Below are positions 1 through 9,102 of a stretch of 64,000 nt of DNA, in pieces. This DNA comes from Patescibacteria group bacterium (GTDB lineage: Bacteria > Patescibacteriota > Microgenomatia > UBA1406 > GWC2-37-13). The position numbers and the translations under genes are program-made. Positions within the stretch are counted from its first letter, which is position 1, and each line of letters opens with the position of its first letter. Under the pieces are notes generated by a model that did no database searches, had not been told where the DNA came from, and worked only from the letters and a program-made list of their open reading frames with translations. The DNA is taken from the NCBI GenBank assembly GCA_025057905.1, contig JANWUX010000003.1:1-64000 (forward strand), given 5' to 3'.

Positions 1-171
1 ACTTAGTGGCTTGCTGAAAATTATTTCTATTAAATTATAAAAAATTACCATTACGACAATGATCTCAAACATACAGGCATAAAAATTAATTAACTTTTAG
101 ATATCAATTAACAAAATAAAGATTTTACCTAATTACATATTTCAAGGATAATATGGATTAAAAATTTCGCG

Positions 172-1596
172 TCATCCCTTTATGTTCCCAACCGGCCGAA
201 AATATGCCAGTGGTTGACAAAAGCCAGCTTTAGCAACTGAGCTAACTACTTGAGAAATATCTTTGTAGGCAAGACCCGCCTCTTCAGCTAAACCATAAAA
301 AGATACTGACTTCACATAAATTCCCTTATTTTTCATCTCTTGCCAAAGTTTTTCACCTTTTATGATCTTTTTTACCTGAGTTCGAGACATCGTTCTTCCT
401 GAGCCGTGCGCTGTTGATCCATAAGATTTTTCAAGTGATGATTCCCCGCCAACTAAAAGATAGCTCCCTGTTTCCATTGAGCCTCCCAAAATAACCGGTT
501 GTTCCGGAAAAGATCGAGTCGCTCCTTTTCGATGAATTAAAAATCGACCTTTTTTCCTTGAAAAAGGTACTTTATGAGATTCAAACTTAGCGATATTATG
601 GGCAACATCATAAACAATACTCATTCCTAAATTCTCTGAAGATTGATCAAAAACTTTCTCAAAAACTTTCCTCACCTGATGAGTGATCAACTCTCGGTTA
701 ACAAAAGCAAAATTTGCTGCTGAAGCCATAGCGGCAAGATAATTCTTTGCCAGTGATGAAGATAAGGGTGCACAAACAAGTTGTTTGTCTTTTAGGGAAA
801 GTTTAAATTTGTGATAATTTTGATTGAAAATCTTTAGATAATCACTGCAAACCTGGTGGCCTAAACCTCTTGAACCGGTATGAATCATGACTACGATTTG
901 GTCTTCGGTCATTATTCCTAATTTCTCAGCCTTTTCAAGATCAAAGATTTTCTCAACTCTTTGAATCTCAAGATAGTGATTCCCTGAACCCAATGTTGCC
1001 AATTGTGAGATGCCTCTTTCAATTGCCTCATTTGACAAACAAGAAAAATCTGCTCCATCAATTCTTCCTTTCTCTTCTATTTTTTCTTGATCCTCATCCC
1101 AACCAATCCCTTTTTTTAAGATATAAGGAGCACCACCTTCAACAATTCTTTTTAACTCTTGCCTATTTATCTTCCAAAAACCCTTCTTTCCGACCCCTGG
1201 TGGTACATATTCAAAAAGAAGATTTACCAATTTTTCGATGCTTTTTTTTACTTCTTGATAATTTAGGTTCGTTCTTATTAATCTCATGCCGCAGTTGATA
1301 TCATAGCCAACTGCACCTGGAGAAATACAACCCGCTTTTTCATCTACAGCAAATACTGTTCCAATTGGGGCTCCATAGCCTGAATGAGCATCAGGCATAA
1401 TCACCACTGGGCCAACCAGACCCGGTAAATCAGAGACATTCTCTGCCTGAAAAAACACTTCCTCATCCATTTGACTTAAAAGTGATTCTTCGGCAAATAT
1501 GTAAATCGGTTCGTTAGTATCTTTTTTGTCTAACTGCCAGCACACCTCGCCATCAAGAGAGAAGAAAGTAAAGTTGGATCTTTTGAAAATTTTCAT
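172..1596 (-). CDS. rtcB: RtcB-family RNA ligase
   Basis: Motifs MPDAHSGYGAPIGTVFAV, GAVGYDINCGMRLIRT, HTGSRGLGHQVC, YDVAHNIAKFE, HRKGATRSFP in the 474-aa ORF. Confidence 0.95.
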   Translation of the reverse strand: MKIFKRSNFTFFSLDGEVCWQLDKKDTNEPIYIFAEESLLSQMDEEVFFQAENVSDLPGLVGPVVIMPDAHSGYGAPIGTVFAVDEKAGCISPGAVGYDINCGMRLIRTNLNYQEVKKSIEKLVNLLFEYVPPGVGKKGFWKINRQELKRIVEGGAPYILKKGIGWDEDQEKIEEKGRIDGADFSCLSNEAIERGISQLATLGSGNHYLEIQRVEKIFDLEKAEKLGIMTEDQIVVMIHTGSRGLGHQVCSDYLKIFNQNYHKFKLSLKDKQLVCAPLSSSLAKNYLAAMASAANFAFVNRELITHQVRKVFEKVFDQSSENLGMSIVYDVAHNIAKFESHKVPFSRKKGRFLIHRKGATRSFPEQPVILGGSMETGSYLLVGGESSLEKSYGSTAHGSGRTMSRTQVKKIIKGEKLWQEMKNKGIYVKSVSFYGLAEEAGLAYKDISQVVSSVAKAGFCQPLAYFRPVGNIKG

Positions 1597-2024
1597 AGAT
1601 CAAAAACCATGACTACTTTGTAAAAATCACCTTTCTTTTCAACCTTAAATTTATGCATCGTCAAGGCTTTTATATCTGTGTTGATCTGAAGATCTTGATC
1701 AATTTTCTGGCCAAAAAGGCTAGCCCTTAACTTCTTTTTAACTTTTTCTTTATCAAAAGAGAAAACTCCCTCTTTAAATATTAAACTAAAAACATCCTTT
1801 TGATAGATGAGATTTTCAACGAAGTTAAAGACTAATTGAGAAAAGTCATCCCCTTCAATCGCAATCCTTTTTTCGATCTTTTTTTTTATCTGGTCTGCGT
1901 CAGCAATCAAAATACAAGCAAATGATTTAACAATATTAGAAAACAAATTTTTTTTACTCCTTCCGTAAACTTCGACTAAAACATCAGCGATGTTTTTATC
2001 TTCAAAAACTTGCCAGTTTTTCAT
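1593..2024 (-). CDS. Archease-like protein (RtcB cofactor)
   Basis: 143-aa ORF overlapping the rtcB start by 4 nt; archease-like features (HTADV-equivalent N-terminus, C-terminal KALTMHKFKVEKKGDFYKVVMVFDL). Confidence 0.85.
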   Translation of the reverse strand: MKNWQVFEDKNIADVLVEVYGRSKKNLFSNIVKSFACILIADADQIKKKIEKRIAIEGDDFSQLVFNFVENLIYQKDVFSLIFKEGVFSFDKEKVKKKLRASLFGQKIDQDLQINTDIKALTMHKFKVEKKGDFYKVVMVFDL

Positions 2025-2134
2025 TTTAGTTCAATCTAATTTTAAAGATTACACCTTTAAAAAGTCCTCTTTAATTTGGAACTTACTATAATATATAATA
2101 TAAAGATCAAGACTCAAAAAAAGGCAAAGAGATT

Positions 2135-3150
2135 CTAATAATTGTCCACCAGATAAATTAACTCTGTCTTTTCCTGATCTTTTGGAAGAAAATGGCAAAT
2201 CCTTCGAAGACCAGAAACTGCCAATGAATTGCTAGCTGTTTTGCAATCTCCAAGAAGCCAACAAGATTTTAGGATTGAAATAACAGATGAAAGCAGATCA
2301 AATTTAAAAAGGGAAATCAAGAATTCAGTCTAGGCTGTGAGATTTATGCCCGGGCAAACAGATATCTTTTTGGATGGGAAGCAACCGTAGAAGGCGATAC
2401 TTCAGAAAAAGGTATTATCGTGCTTCATCTTTTAGTTCCTCCGTAAACTGATGGGTTGTTTTTATTACTAAACTCACCAAGTGAAGCCGATTATCCCGAT
2501 GTTGCCGTTATGACTGTTTTGATGGTAATAAGGGAGAAAAAATTCCTCTTGCGGAAACAGTTAATCAATTAGTTTCTCAAGTTATCCCAGCACGGATAAG
2601 GAAAAATTTATATATGGAAAGATCTTGACGTTCATGCTCTTTTTGTTTCTCCAGCATTAATCTTCTCCGAGAATAATCAAACTACTTACCTGTCACCTGA
2701 TGATTTAATGAACTTAGTTATGGTGGGATTTATCTTCTGAATATTAAAAGGAAAGAATAAAGTAAGATCCAATTTCTCCTATACCATACCTATTTCTTCT
2801 GAGTTTGATGATATATTTTTAACTCAAAAAGTCTAAAAAGATTTGATCAGATTGAAGTACTTTCTAGAGGTGTTGAAATTCCGACCTCATCGGCTGCAGA
2901 AGTTGGATACAGCCGAAAAATAAGAAGATGAATATTGATTGATTTTGAGTTCAATTGGTCACGACACCAGTTTTTTGCAGAATAAGAGCAAGAAGAGATA
3001 TACCGCCTCTTCAAGGAACTTTTGAATGGTTAGGTTAGCCTGGTTAAATTCACAAAGAAAAATCAGTCAGAAATACTCAGCAATATTCTGTAATTACTAC
3101 GGTGGACAAACAAAAAAGATAGCAAAAGTAATTAATGGTGTTCTTTAATT
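2135..3150 (+). pseudogene. Decayed coding region of unknown family
   Basis: Coding-like stretches in shifting frames (e.g. GCEIYARANRYLFGWEATVEGDTSEKGIIVLHLLVPP*TDGLFLLLNSPSEADYPDVAV) broken by stops. Confidence 0.4.
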
Positions 3151-3277
3151 ATTCCACCCCTGCCCATCTTATGGCGTAAGATTTTTCTCCTTAACTGAGG
3201 ATAGAAAAAACAAAAAAAGAATAAAAGTAACTCTATTCGTTCTTTTCTACTTGCGAAATATCTAAACTAAAAAAACG

Positions 3278-4498
3278 TTATATCTTTAATGCCAAAACTG
3301 GCCAATTAAAAACGATCTTTTTTTCTTTCTTTTTCGTTAAAAGCTCAACTCCATTTAATAACTTTTCTCGGCCATATTTTTTATAAATTAAATCAACCCC
3401 TTGATAAAGTTTTTCCAGACGCTGATTTTTCATTTGGTCTTCAAAAAAGCTCATCTGGTAAGAATGATTCGATAACTTACATAAAACCACCCCGGTAGCT
3501 CGATAACTTTGCTGTTGATTAAAAATTCTCTTTAAACTCTGGATAATTAAATCTTTAACCTCAAGCAAATAAGCCGTTGGTTTTGGTAATTCAATTTCGA
3601 TTGATTGATAATGGAAGTCGCTAGTTTTTAAAAAAATAATAATTTTTTTGGTTAATTGATGATAACTTCTTAACTGAAAAAAAGCCAGGTTTAGATTATG
3701 AAAAAGATGAGAGGTTAAAATTTCAAATTTATTAGTCAGCGGGTAAAAAGTATAGCTACGAGTGATTGACTTTTTAAGTTTTTCTTCTGTAACCAACGGC
3801 AAAACACTTTCTCCTTTCAATTCATACCAGATTTCCAATTGCGGTTTGTGAAAATATTTTTTTACCCACGTTTCACTTTTTTTAGCAAAATCGAAGGCTG
3901 TCCTTATTCCTAATAAGCTCATTTTTCGAGCCGTTGATGAACCGATTCCCCATACTTTCTCAACGGAAGTTTGACTAAGATAGAAATCAATTTTTTCTTG
4001 AGGAATAAAAGTCAATCCCTTAGGCTTTTGATATTTGGAAGCAATTTTTGCTAAGACCTTGCTTAAACTAATTCCTACTGAGACAGAGATATCAACTTCT
4101 TTACTAATTCTTCTTTGAATAAGATAACCAATCTTTTCATAACTAAGATTCATCAAATAACCTAAATCAGTAATATCTAAAAAGGCCTCATCAATTGAAT
4201 ACTCTTCAACGCTATCAGTAAATTGGTTTAGGATCTCAAACATCTTTTTTGAGATTAATCGGTAAAGAGGATAGTTTGAATGACAAATCATCACCTGGGG
4301 GAATTTTTCTCTTACTTCTTTAATCCTCATTCCCCGATCAACACCAAGTTGTTTAGCAAAATAGCAAGCAGATGTCACTATTCCCCGCTCCAACCCAACA
4401 ACTAACGGTTTATTCTTAAGAGACGGATTAACAGCCTTTTCACAAGCGGCAAAAAAGGCATCTGAATCAATATGAAGAATAACTTTCTTAGAGTTCAT
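3278..4498 (-). CDS. dinB: Y-family DNA polymerase (Pol IV / UmuC-like)
   Basis: VILHIDSDAFFAACE, YSIDEAFLDIT, SVGISLSKVLAKIASKYQKPKGL. Confidence 0.92.
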   Translation of the reverse strand: MNSKKVILHIDSDAFFAACEKAVNPSLKNKPLVVGLERGIVTSACYFAKQLGVDRGMRIKEVREKFPQVMICHSNYPLYRLISKKMFEILNQFTDSVEEYSIDEAFLDITDLGYLMNLSYEKIGYLIQRRISKEVDISVSVGISLSKVLAKIASKYQKPKGLTFIPQEKIDFYLSQTSVEKVWGIGSSTARKMSLLGIRTAFDFAKKSETWVKKYFHKPQLEIWYELKGESVLPLVTEEKLKKSITRSYTFYPLTNKFEILTSHLFHNLNLAFFQLRSYHQLTKKIIIFLKTSDFHYQSIEIELPKPTAYLLEVKDLIIQSLKRIFNQQQSYRATGVVLCKLSNHSYQMSFFEDQMKNQRLEKLYQGVDLIYKKYGREKLLNGVELLTKKKEKKIVFNWPVLALKI

Positions 4499-4642
4499 TG
4501 CTTTAAAAAAATTTAAAAAAGACTAAATTTAATCGCTTAAAGAGCAAATTTTCCTATCTTGAGAAAAATCTCATTCATGATTTAGGGTACATCACTTGAT
4601 TTACCTCGATGAGAATATCTAAATTTGTCGTTCTTAAGTTTG

Positions 4643-5224
4643 TTAGTACTTTCTAATCACACCAATCACGACACCACCTATTACTAACTCATTTTTTGGT
4701 GAAATAGGCGGATATTTTTTGTTAGCTGAACGAAGAAATACTTTTTCTTCCTCTCTAAAAAAATACTTCATTGTCCACTCACCATCTATCTGAGCAACCA
4801 CAATCTGACCATTTTTAGGGATTAAACTTCTATCAACTAAGACATAGTCACCAGGCATAATCCCGGCGCCAACCATTGAGTCACCAGATACTCTTACCAT
4901 AAAAGTACTTTGAGGGTTTTTGACTAAAAACTCATCTAAAGAAATGGTCTCTAAAACCTCCTGCTCGGTTGTGTTAGGAAAACCGGCTTGAATTGTCCCG
5001 AGAATTTTTATGGGTTTTAGTCTTTCTCCGGGAATTAATCTACCTTGTTCGTCTTTTTTTAAAAATCCCTCTTTAATGAGAAGATTGCAAAAATAGAAAG
5101 CTGTACTCTTTGATCGCAAGTTAAGAAGACTAGCCAACTCAGCCAAGCTTGGCATTCTTTTTTTTCTAAGATAGAAAGTCTTAATCTTCTCTAATCTTTT
5201 CAAGAACTTGATATTCTTCCTCAT
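4643..5224 (-). CDS. lexA: LexA-type SOS repressor / S24 peptidase
   Basis: N-terminal wHTH, Ala-Gly cleavage site (GTIQAGFPN), catalytic Ser (VSGDSM) and Lys (WTMKYF). Confidence 0.92.
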   Translation of the reverse strand: MRKNIKFLKRLEKIKTFYLRKKRMPSLAELASLLNLRSKSTAFYFCNLLIKEGFLKKDEQGRLIPGERLKPIKILGTIQAGFPNTTEQEVLETISLDEFLVKNPQSTFMVRVSGDSMVGAGIMPGDYVLVDRSLIPKNGQIVVAQIDGEWTMKYFFREEEKVFLRSANKKYPPISPKNELVIGGVVIGVIRKY

Positions 5225-5240
5225 ATGATTAAATAATAAT

Positions 5241-5254
5241 AGAACATTCGTTCT
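5241..5254. promoter_or_regulatory. SOS (LexA) box upstream of lexA
   Basis: agaacattcgttct: GAAC-N4-GTTC palindrome matching the Gram-positive-type LexA box, 17-30 nt upstream of the lexA start. Confidence 0.8.
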
Positions 5255-5256
5255 AA

Positions 5257-5553
5257 ATCAAGGAAAAGAATAATGAAATTGACGAAAAATTAGCCAATCT
5301 TCAACAAGCAGAAGACAGTTATTATATTAATGCAAATTACTTATTAGAACTTGCTAACCGTTCATATGAACTTTTCTTAAGTTCGAAAATTGAAGAAAAA
5401 AGACTTCTTATTAAATTAACACTTTCGAACTTAAGAAGCGATGGAAGAACTCTTTATTATAACCTTCTAAAACCCTTTAATTACCTTTACGAATTCTCAG
5501 ATCGTCCAATTGGGCTCCCCCGCCAGGTCTCGAACCTGGAACCTACCGGTTAA
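5257..5553 (+). pseudogene. C-terminal remnant of a large serine recombinase
   Basis: Open frame without start: IKEKNNEIDEKLANLQQAEDSYYINANYLLELANRSYELFLSSKIEEKRLLIKLTLSNLRSDGRTLYYNLLKPFNYLYEFSDR, typical serine-recombinase C-terminus; runs into the tRNA-Asn gene. Confidence 0.7.
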
Positions 5554-5587
5554 CAGCCGGTTGCTCTACCAATTGAGCTACAGGGGA
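5515..5587 (-). tRNA. tRNA-Asn(GTT)
   Basis: Cloverleaf: acceptor TCCCCTG/CGGGGGA, anticodon loop CTGTTAA, T arm CCAGG-TTCGAGA-CCTGG; discriminator G. Confidence 0.95.
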
Positions 5588-5632
5588 AAATTTCACTTTT
5601 TAGATTTTACAGAATTGTTTCATTTTTAACAA

Positions 5633-5664
5633 TATAAAAAATCCCGCCAATCATTGGCGGGACT
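5633..5664 (-). terminator. Rho-independent terminator of hsp20
   Basis: Hairpin TCCCGCCAATCATTGGCGGGA (5642-5662) followed on the minus strand by a T-tract. Confidence 0.8.
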
Positions 5665-5698
5665 TCTTTACTTCTCCCTTAAAGGAAAAAAGATTTGT

Positions 5699-6127
5699 TT
5701 ACTTTGTTTTTACTGGAATCTTTTTTGCCTTAGCCGCTTCGGCGATTTTGGCTGAAACAACGACAACACCGTTTTCTACCTTGGCTTCGAGAGTGTCTTC
5801 TTCAATTGGTCTGGGAATCGTGGCGGTGTAGTCAAAAGAAGCAACTCTGTCCATTCGATAAACAACTCTTTTCTTCTCTTTCTCTTCTTTTTTGTCTTCG
5901 ACTTTGGCTCTTATTCTTAAAACACCATCTTCAAAAGTAACATCTACTCTTTCAGCCGGCACTCCCGGAACAACGGCCTTAACATAGATTTTATCATCTT
6001 CTTCATAGATATCTAAACCTTCAGTCATCTTTAGTTCTGGCATTTCCTCTTCATCTTCCCAGGTGAAGAATGATCTTAAGAAAGAACGAGAAAGCGGATC
6101 AAATCTCATTATTGCCATATTTACCAC
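5699..6127 (-). CDS. Hsp20/alpha-crystallin family small heat shock protein
   Basis: DIYEEDDKIYVKAVVPGVPAERVDVTFEDGVLRIRAK ... AKVENGVVVVSAKI; RBS GGGGGTGG. Confidence 0.95.
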   Translation of the reverse strand: MVNMAIMRFDPLSRSFLRSFFTWEDEEEMPELKMTEGLDIYEEDDKIYVKAVVPGVPAERVDVTFEDGVLRIRAKVEDKKEEKEKKRVVYRMDRVASFDYTATIPRPIEEDTLEAKVENGVVVVSAKIAEAAKAKKIPVKTK

Positions 6128-6139
6128 CCCCTTTCATCA

Positions 6140-6216
6140 TTAGCAAACTTATAATTTAATTGCTAATACATTAGCAGTATATAAACAAGGATGCTAATTT
6201 GTCAAGAGGTAATTAT
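6140..6216 (-). promoter_or_regulatory. hsp20 promoter with repeated TTAGCA/TGCTAA operator half-sites
   Basis: Minus strand TTGACA-N18-TATACT; half-sites at 6140-6145, 6161-6166, 6171-6176, 6192-6197; 6161-6176 is TGCTAAT-AC-ATTAGCA. Confidence 0.6.
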
Positions 6217-6223
6217 GAGGATC

Positions 6224-8194
6224 TTAAAGGTTATTTTGTTTTTGTTTCGTGAAGTATACTACTGCCAAAACACCAGAGATTACTAAAAAAAGGCCAAAAA
6301 CTGTCAAAAGGAGAAGAACTATCGGATTATTTGTCTGATTGATAGGTTTTTGTTGAGCTTTTGGATTTAAATTTTCAGCCAGAGATTGTGATCTTTCTCT
6401 CGATAGGTTATTTTCTTGACTCTCTCTTTTTCTATTGTTTCTAAGATTATCTGATTCTTTTGCTATTCGACTAGCGGCGCTGAGAGTAGAAATTTTGTAA
6501 TCATAAAAATTAGTCCTTTTGCCACTATTAACTGATTGAGAAATTAGTCTTACTTTATCAACAAAAACTCTTTCCTTTGTTATTGGATTTTGATAGATAA
6601 TGTCGTAGGGCATCGATGGTAAAAACTCGCTCGGAATCGAGTAGTAACCTTTTTCGTCAGCTTCTATTTCGAAGTATGGCTTTTGTGAGAAGGGTAATTT
6701 AATAGTAACCTTGGCTTTAGAAATAGGTTTGTTATTTTCATCGTACGCATACCCTTCTAAATAATTGAATATTGGTTCTAATTTTAAAACTGATGATAAA
6801 TTTTGTTGAGATGAATTTTGTTGAGCCAGAGTGGTCTTAAAAAATCTTCCGATAACATTTTTTATAGATCGATTAATCAAATTTTCGGATTTGGTCAGAT
6901 CAGTTTTTGATACTTCAATCAATCCAAAAAATTCGCCTTCCTCAAAACTAAAAGTATTTACAATCAGAGTAAAGTTTCCATTCTTGTCTGTTCTTAAAGA
7001 AGTACTATTATTCTGATTTGTTAATAATCGATATCTCTCTATATCATTACTACCAGAGAAACTTTCTGACTCTGTATAAATCCTCACGCTGTCGATCCTT
7101 CCTTGGTTTACTCCACTTGATCGATTTTTTACTCTTAAGCTGTAAGCTCTAATAATCGAAAAAGGGTGAGAAGATCTTCCTTTAATGATTACCCTTGAAC
7201 CTTGCTTATCGAGATCATGAAAATACTCCATAATCTTTGGCCGATTGTCCTGAGAAGAAAAACCTGGCTTTAGTCTCAGTGGAATATCTCTTTGTTCTAT
7301 TTTTCCTCTCTGTCTTATTTCTTCACCTGTTTGTGAAGGGTAGATGTTAGTATAAATCAGATTAAAATTTTGATTGATCTCATCTCGCTCAATTACTGGG
7401 AATTCATAACCCTCAGCTTCGACTTGAAGTCGATAGTCACCATCAGGTACGACAAAATTGAAGAAACCATCTTCACGGGTGAATTGTGGATTGACAATCG
7501 CAAAAATATCCCCTCCCGGCGTTACTATCCTATAATTCCCCTGACTATCCTTTCTCTCCAAAGTTACCCTTGCTTTTGCAATCGGTTCAAGAGTCTTCGC
7601 ATCAAAAACTCTTCCATATGGATCCCACGAAATAATTTGACAATCAGATCTGTTGACAACATTACTAAAATCAAACGTCCCAAGTTTTTGGGTGTTGTCG
7701 CCCGACTGATTAGTTACCACAGTAGGTGCTGGAGTGAAAAAATTAACAGCTAAGAATCTTCGGCCAATTTCTTGAGGTGTATAGCTCTTCCAAGTGAAGT
7801 CTCTTACCGTCCCATTATTATCACTTGTTGTTGGGTTGGCAATACTCATTCCTTGGAATTCATAGTTGTGTATTCTTCTTAGCTCGGCTAAGTTGTCTTG
7901 ATTAAAGATTTGTATGTCTAAATTGGAGTTTCCAGTAGTACAAATCTGGCCAGCTCTTTGCTGATTATTACCTGGTACTGGAAGACACTCAACAAAGAAA
8001 GTTTGGCTATTGGGCAGAAGTCGATTATTTGGATCAACACTTAAGGTAGCAGTGTGTTCTTCTCTATTACCATTTTTTATGAGCAAACAAACCCATCTTT
8101 GGGAAGGAGCTGGTGTTTGAGAGAAAATTATCGAAACCCCTAAAAAAAATAGAAAATAAACGAGTAGAGAAAAATATAAAATTCTTTTTTTCAT
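6224..8194 (-). CDS. Secreted/membrane-anchored surface protein with carboxypeptidase-regulatory-like repeats
   Basis: Signal peptide, GRVFDAKTLEPIAKARVTLERK... and GYAYDENNKPISKAKVTIKLP domains, C-terminal TM segment. Confidence 0.75.
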   Translation of the reverse strand: MKKRILYFSLLVYFLFFLGVSIIFSQTPAPSQRWVCLLIKNGNREEHTATLSVDPNNRLLPNSQTFFVECLPVPGNNQQRAGQICTTGNSNLDIQIFNQDNLAELRRIHNYEFQGMSIANPTTSDNNGTVRDFTWKSYTPQEIGRRFLAVNFFTPAPTVVTNQSGDNTQKLGTFDFSNVVNRSDCQIISWDPYGRVFDAKTLEPIAKARVTLERKDSQGNYRIVTPGGDIFAIVNPQFTREDGFFNFVVPDGDYRLQVEAEGYEFPVIERDEINQNFNLIYTNIYPSQTGEEIRQRGKIEQRDIPLRLKPGFSSQDNRPKIMEYFHDLDKQGSRVIIKGRSSHPFSIIRAYSLRVKNRSSGVNQGRIDSVRIYTESESFSGSNDIERYRLLTNQNNSTSLRTDKNGNFTLIVNTFSFEEGEFFGLIEVSKTDLTKSENLINRSIKNVIGRFFKTTLAQQNSSQQNLSSVLKLEPIFNYLEGYAYDENNKPISKAKVTIKLPFSQKPYFEIEADEKGYYSIPSEFLPSMPYDIIYQNPITKERVFVDKVRLISQSVNSGKRTNFYDYKISTLSAASRIAKESDNLRNNRKRESQENNLSRERSQSLAENLNPKAQQKPINQTNNPIVLLLLTVFGLFLVISGVLAVVYFTKQKQNNL

Positions 8195-8259
8195 TTTGAA
8201 ATCTTCAACCTTATAATTTGAAGATATTAAAAAAATAAATTTTTGTCAATAAGGAAGAG

Positions 8260-9102
8260 GTGCTTTTCGACACTCATTGCCATCTAAACTTCAAGATTTT
8301 TGACAAGAGAATAAATGAAGTGATTAAGGAAGCCAGAGAAAACCAGATAAGCTACGTCGTTATTCCTGGAACAAATCTTGATAATTCCAAAAAAGCAGTA
8401 AAGATCGCCATGAATCACCAAAAAGTATATGCAGCGGTTGGAATTCATCCTCATCATGTAAAGGAAATTCAGCAAATAAACCAAAAAGATCGGCGGAAGA
8501 AAGTAGATCAGGTATTAAATCAGATTGAGTTATTAGCTAAAGAATCAAAAGTCGTTGCCATTGGTGAAATTGGCCTAGATAAACATCAGTATCAAAAAAC
8601 TAAATACTCTCAATATCAAATTGACAATGAGTTCATTGACCTTCAAAAAACTTTCTTTACTAGCCAGTTAAAGCTTGCGTACAAATTAAAAAAACCAGTT
8701 ATTATTCATAACCGTCAGGCAACCCGAGAACTGCTTAATGTTCTCTATGAATACTCTTCATTTACTAATAACCTTGTTATGGTTTTTCATTGTTGCCAAC
8801 CGGATAAAGATTTATTAACTTTTGCCAACAAATATAGAGTCTTTATCGGAGTTGGTGGTGACGTCGTTTATGAACCGAAAAAAAAGCGCTTTGTAGAGAA
8901 AATTCCTCTTGAGCTCTTAGTTCTTGAGACCGATGCACCTTTCCTGTCTCCTTTTAAGAAGGTAAGAGATGACTATTTTCCAAATGAACCAAAGAACCTT
9001 AAGATTGTTGCTCAAAAAATTGCAGAAATCAAAAATATCTCTTTCAGGAAACTGGCTAAGATTACGACAGAAAACGCTAAAAAACTTTTTCAGATAAGTT
9101 AG
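8260..9102 (+). CDS. tatD: TatD family hydrolase/DNase
   Basis: FDTHCHLNF, AVGIHPHHVKE, AIGEIGLDKH, PVIIHNRQA, LVLETDAPFLSP; GTG start. Confidence 0.93.
   Translation: MLFDTHCHLNFKIFDKRINEVIKEARENQISYVVIPGTNLDNSKKAVKIAMNHQKVYAAVGIHPHHVKEIQQINQKDRRKKVDQVLNQIELLAKESKVVAIGEIGLDKHQYQKTKYSQYQIDNEFIDLQKTFFTSQLKLAYKLKKPVIIHNRQATRELLNVLYEYSSFTNNLVMVFHCCQPDKDLLTFANKYRVFIGVGGDVVYEPKKKRFVEKIPLELLVLETDAPFLSPFKKVRDDYFPNEPKNLKIVAQKIAEIKNISFRKLAKITTENAKKLFQIS

Noticed and set aside
993-1298. Plus-strand 101-aa ORF inside rtcB
   Set aside because: Antisense to a conserved gene, low-complexity Leu/Phe/Ser translation; spurious
7370-7753. 127-aa plus-strand ORF
   Set aside because: Antisense within the intact surface-protein gene; no recognisable motifs
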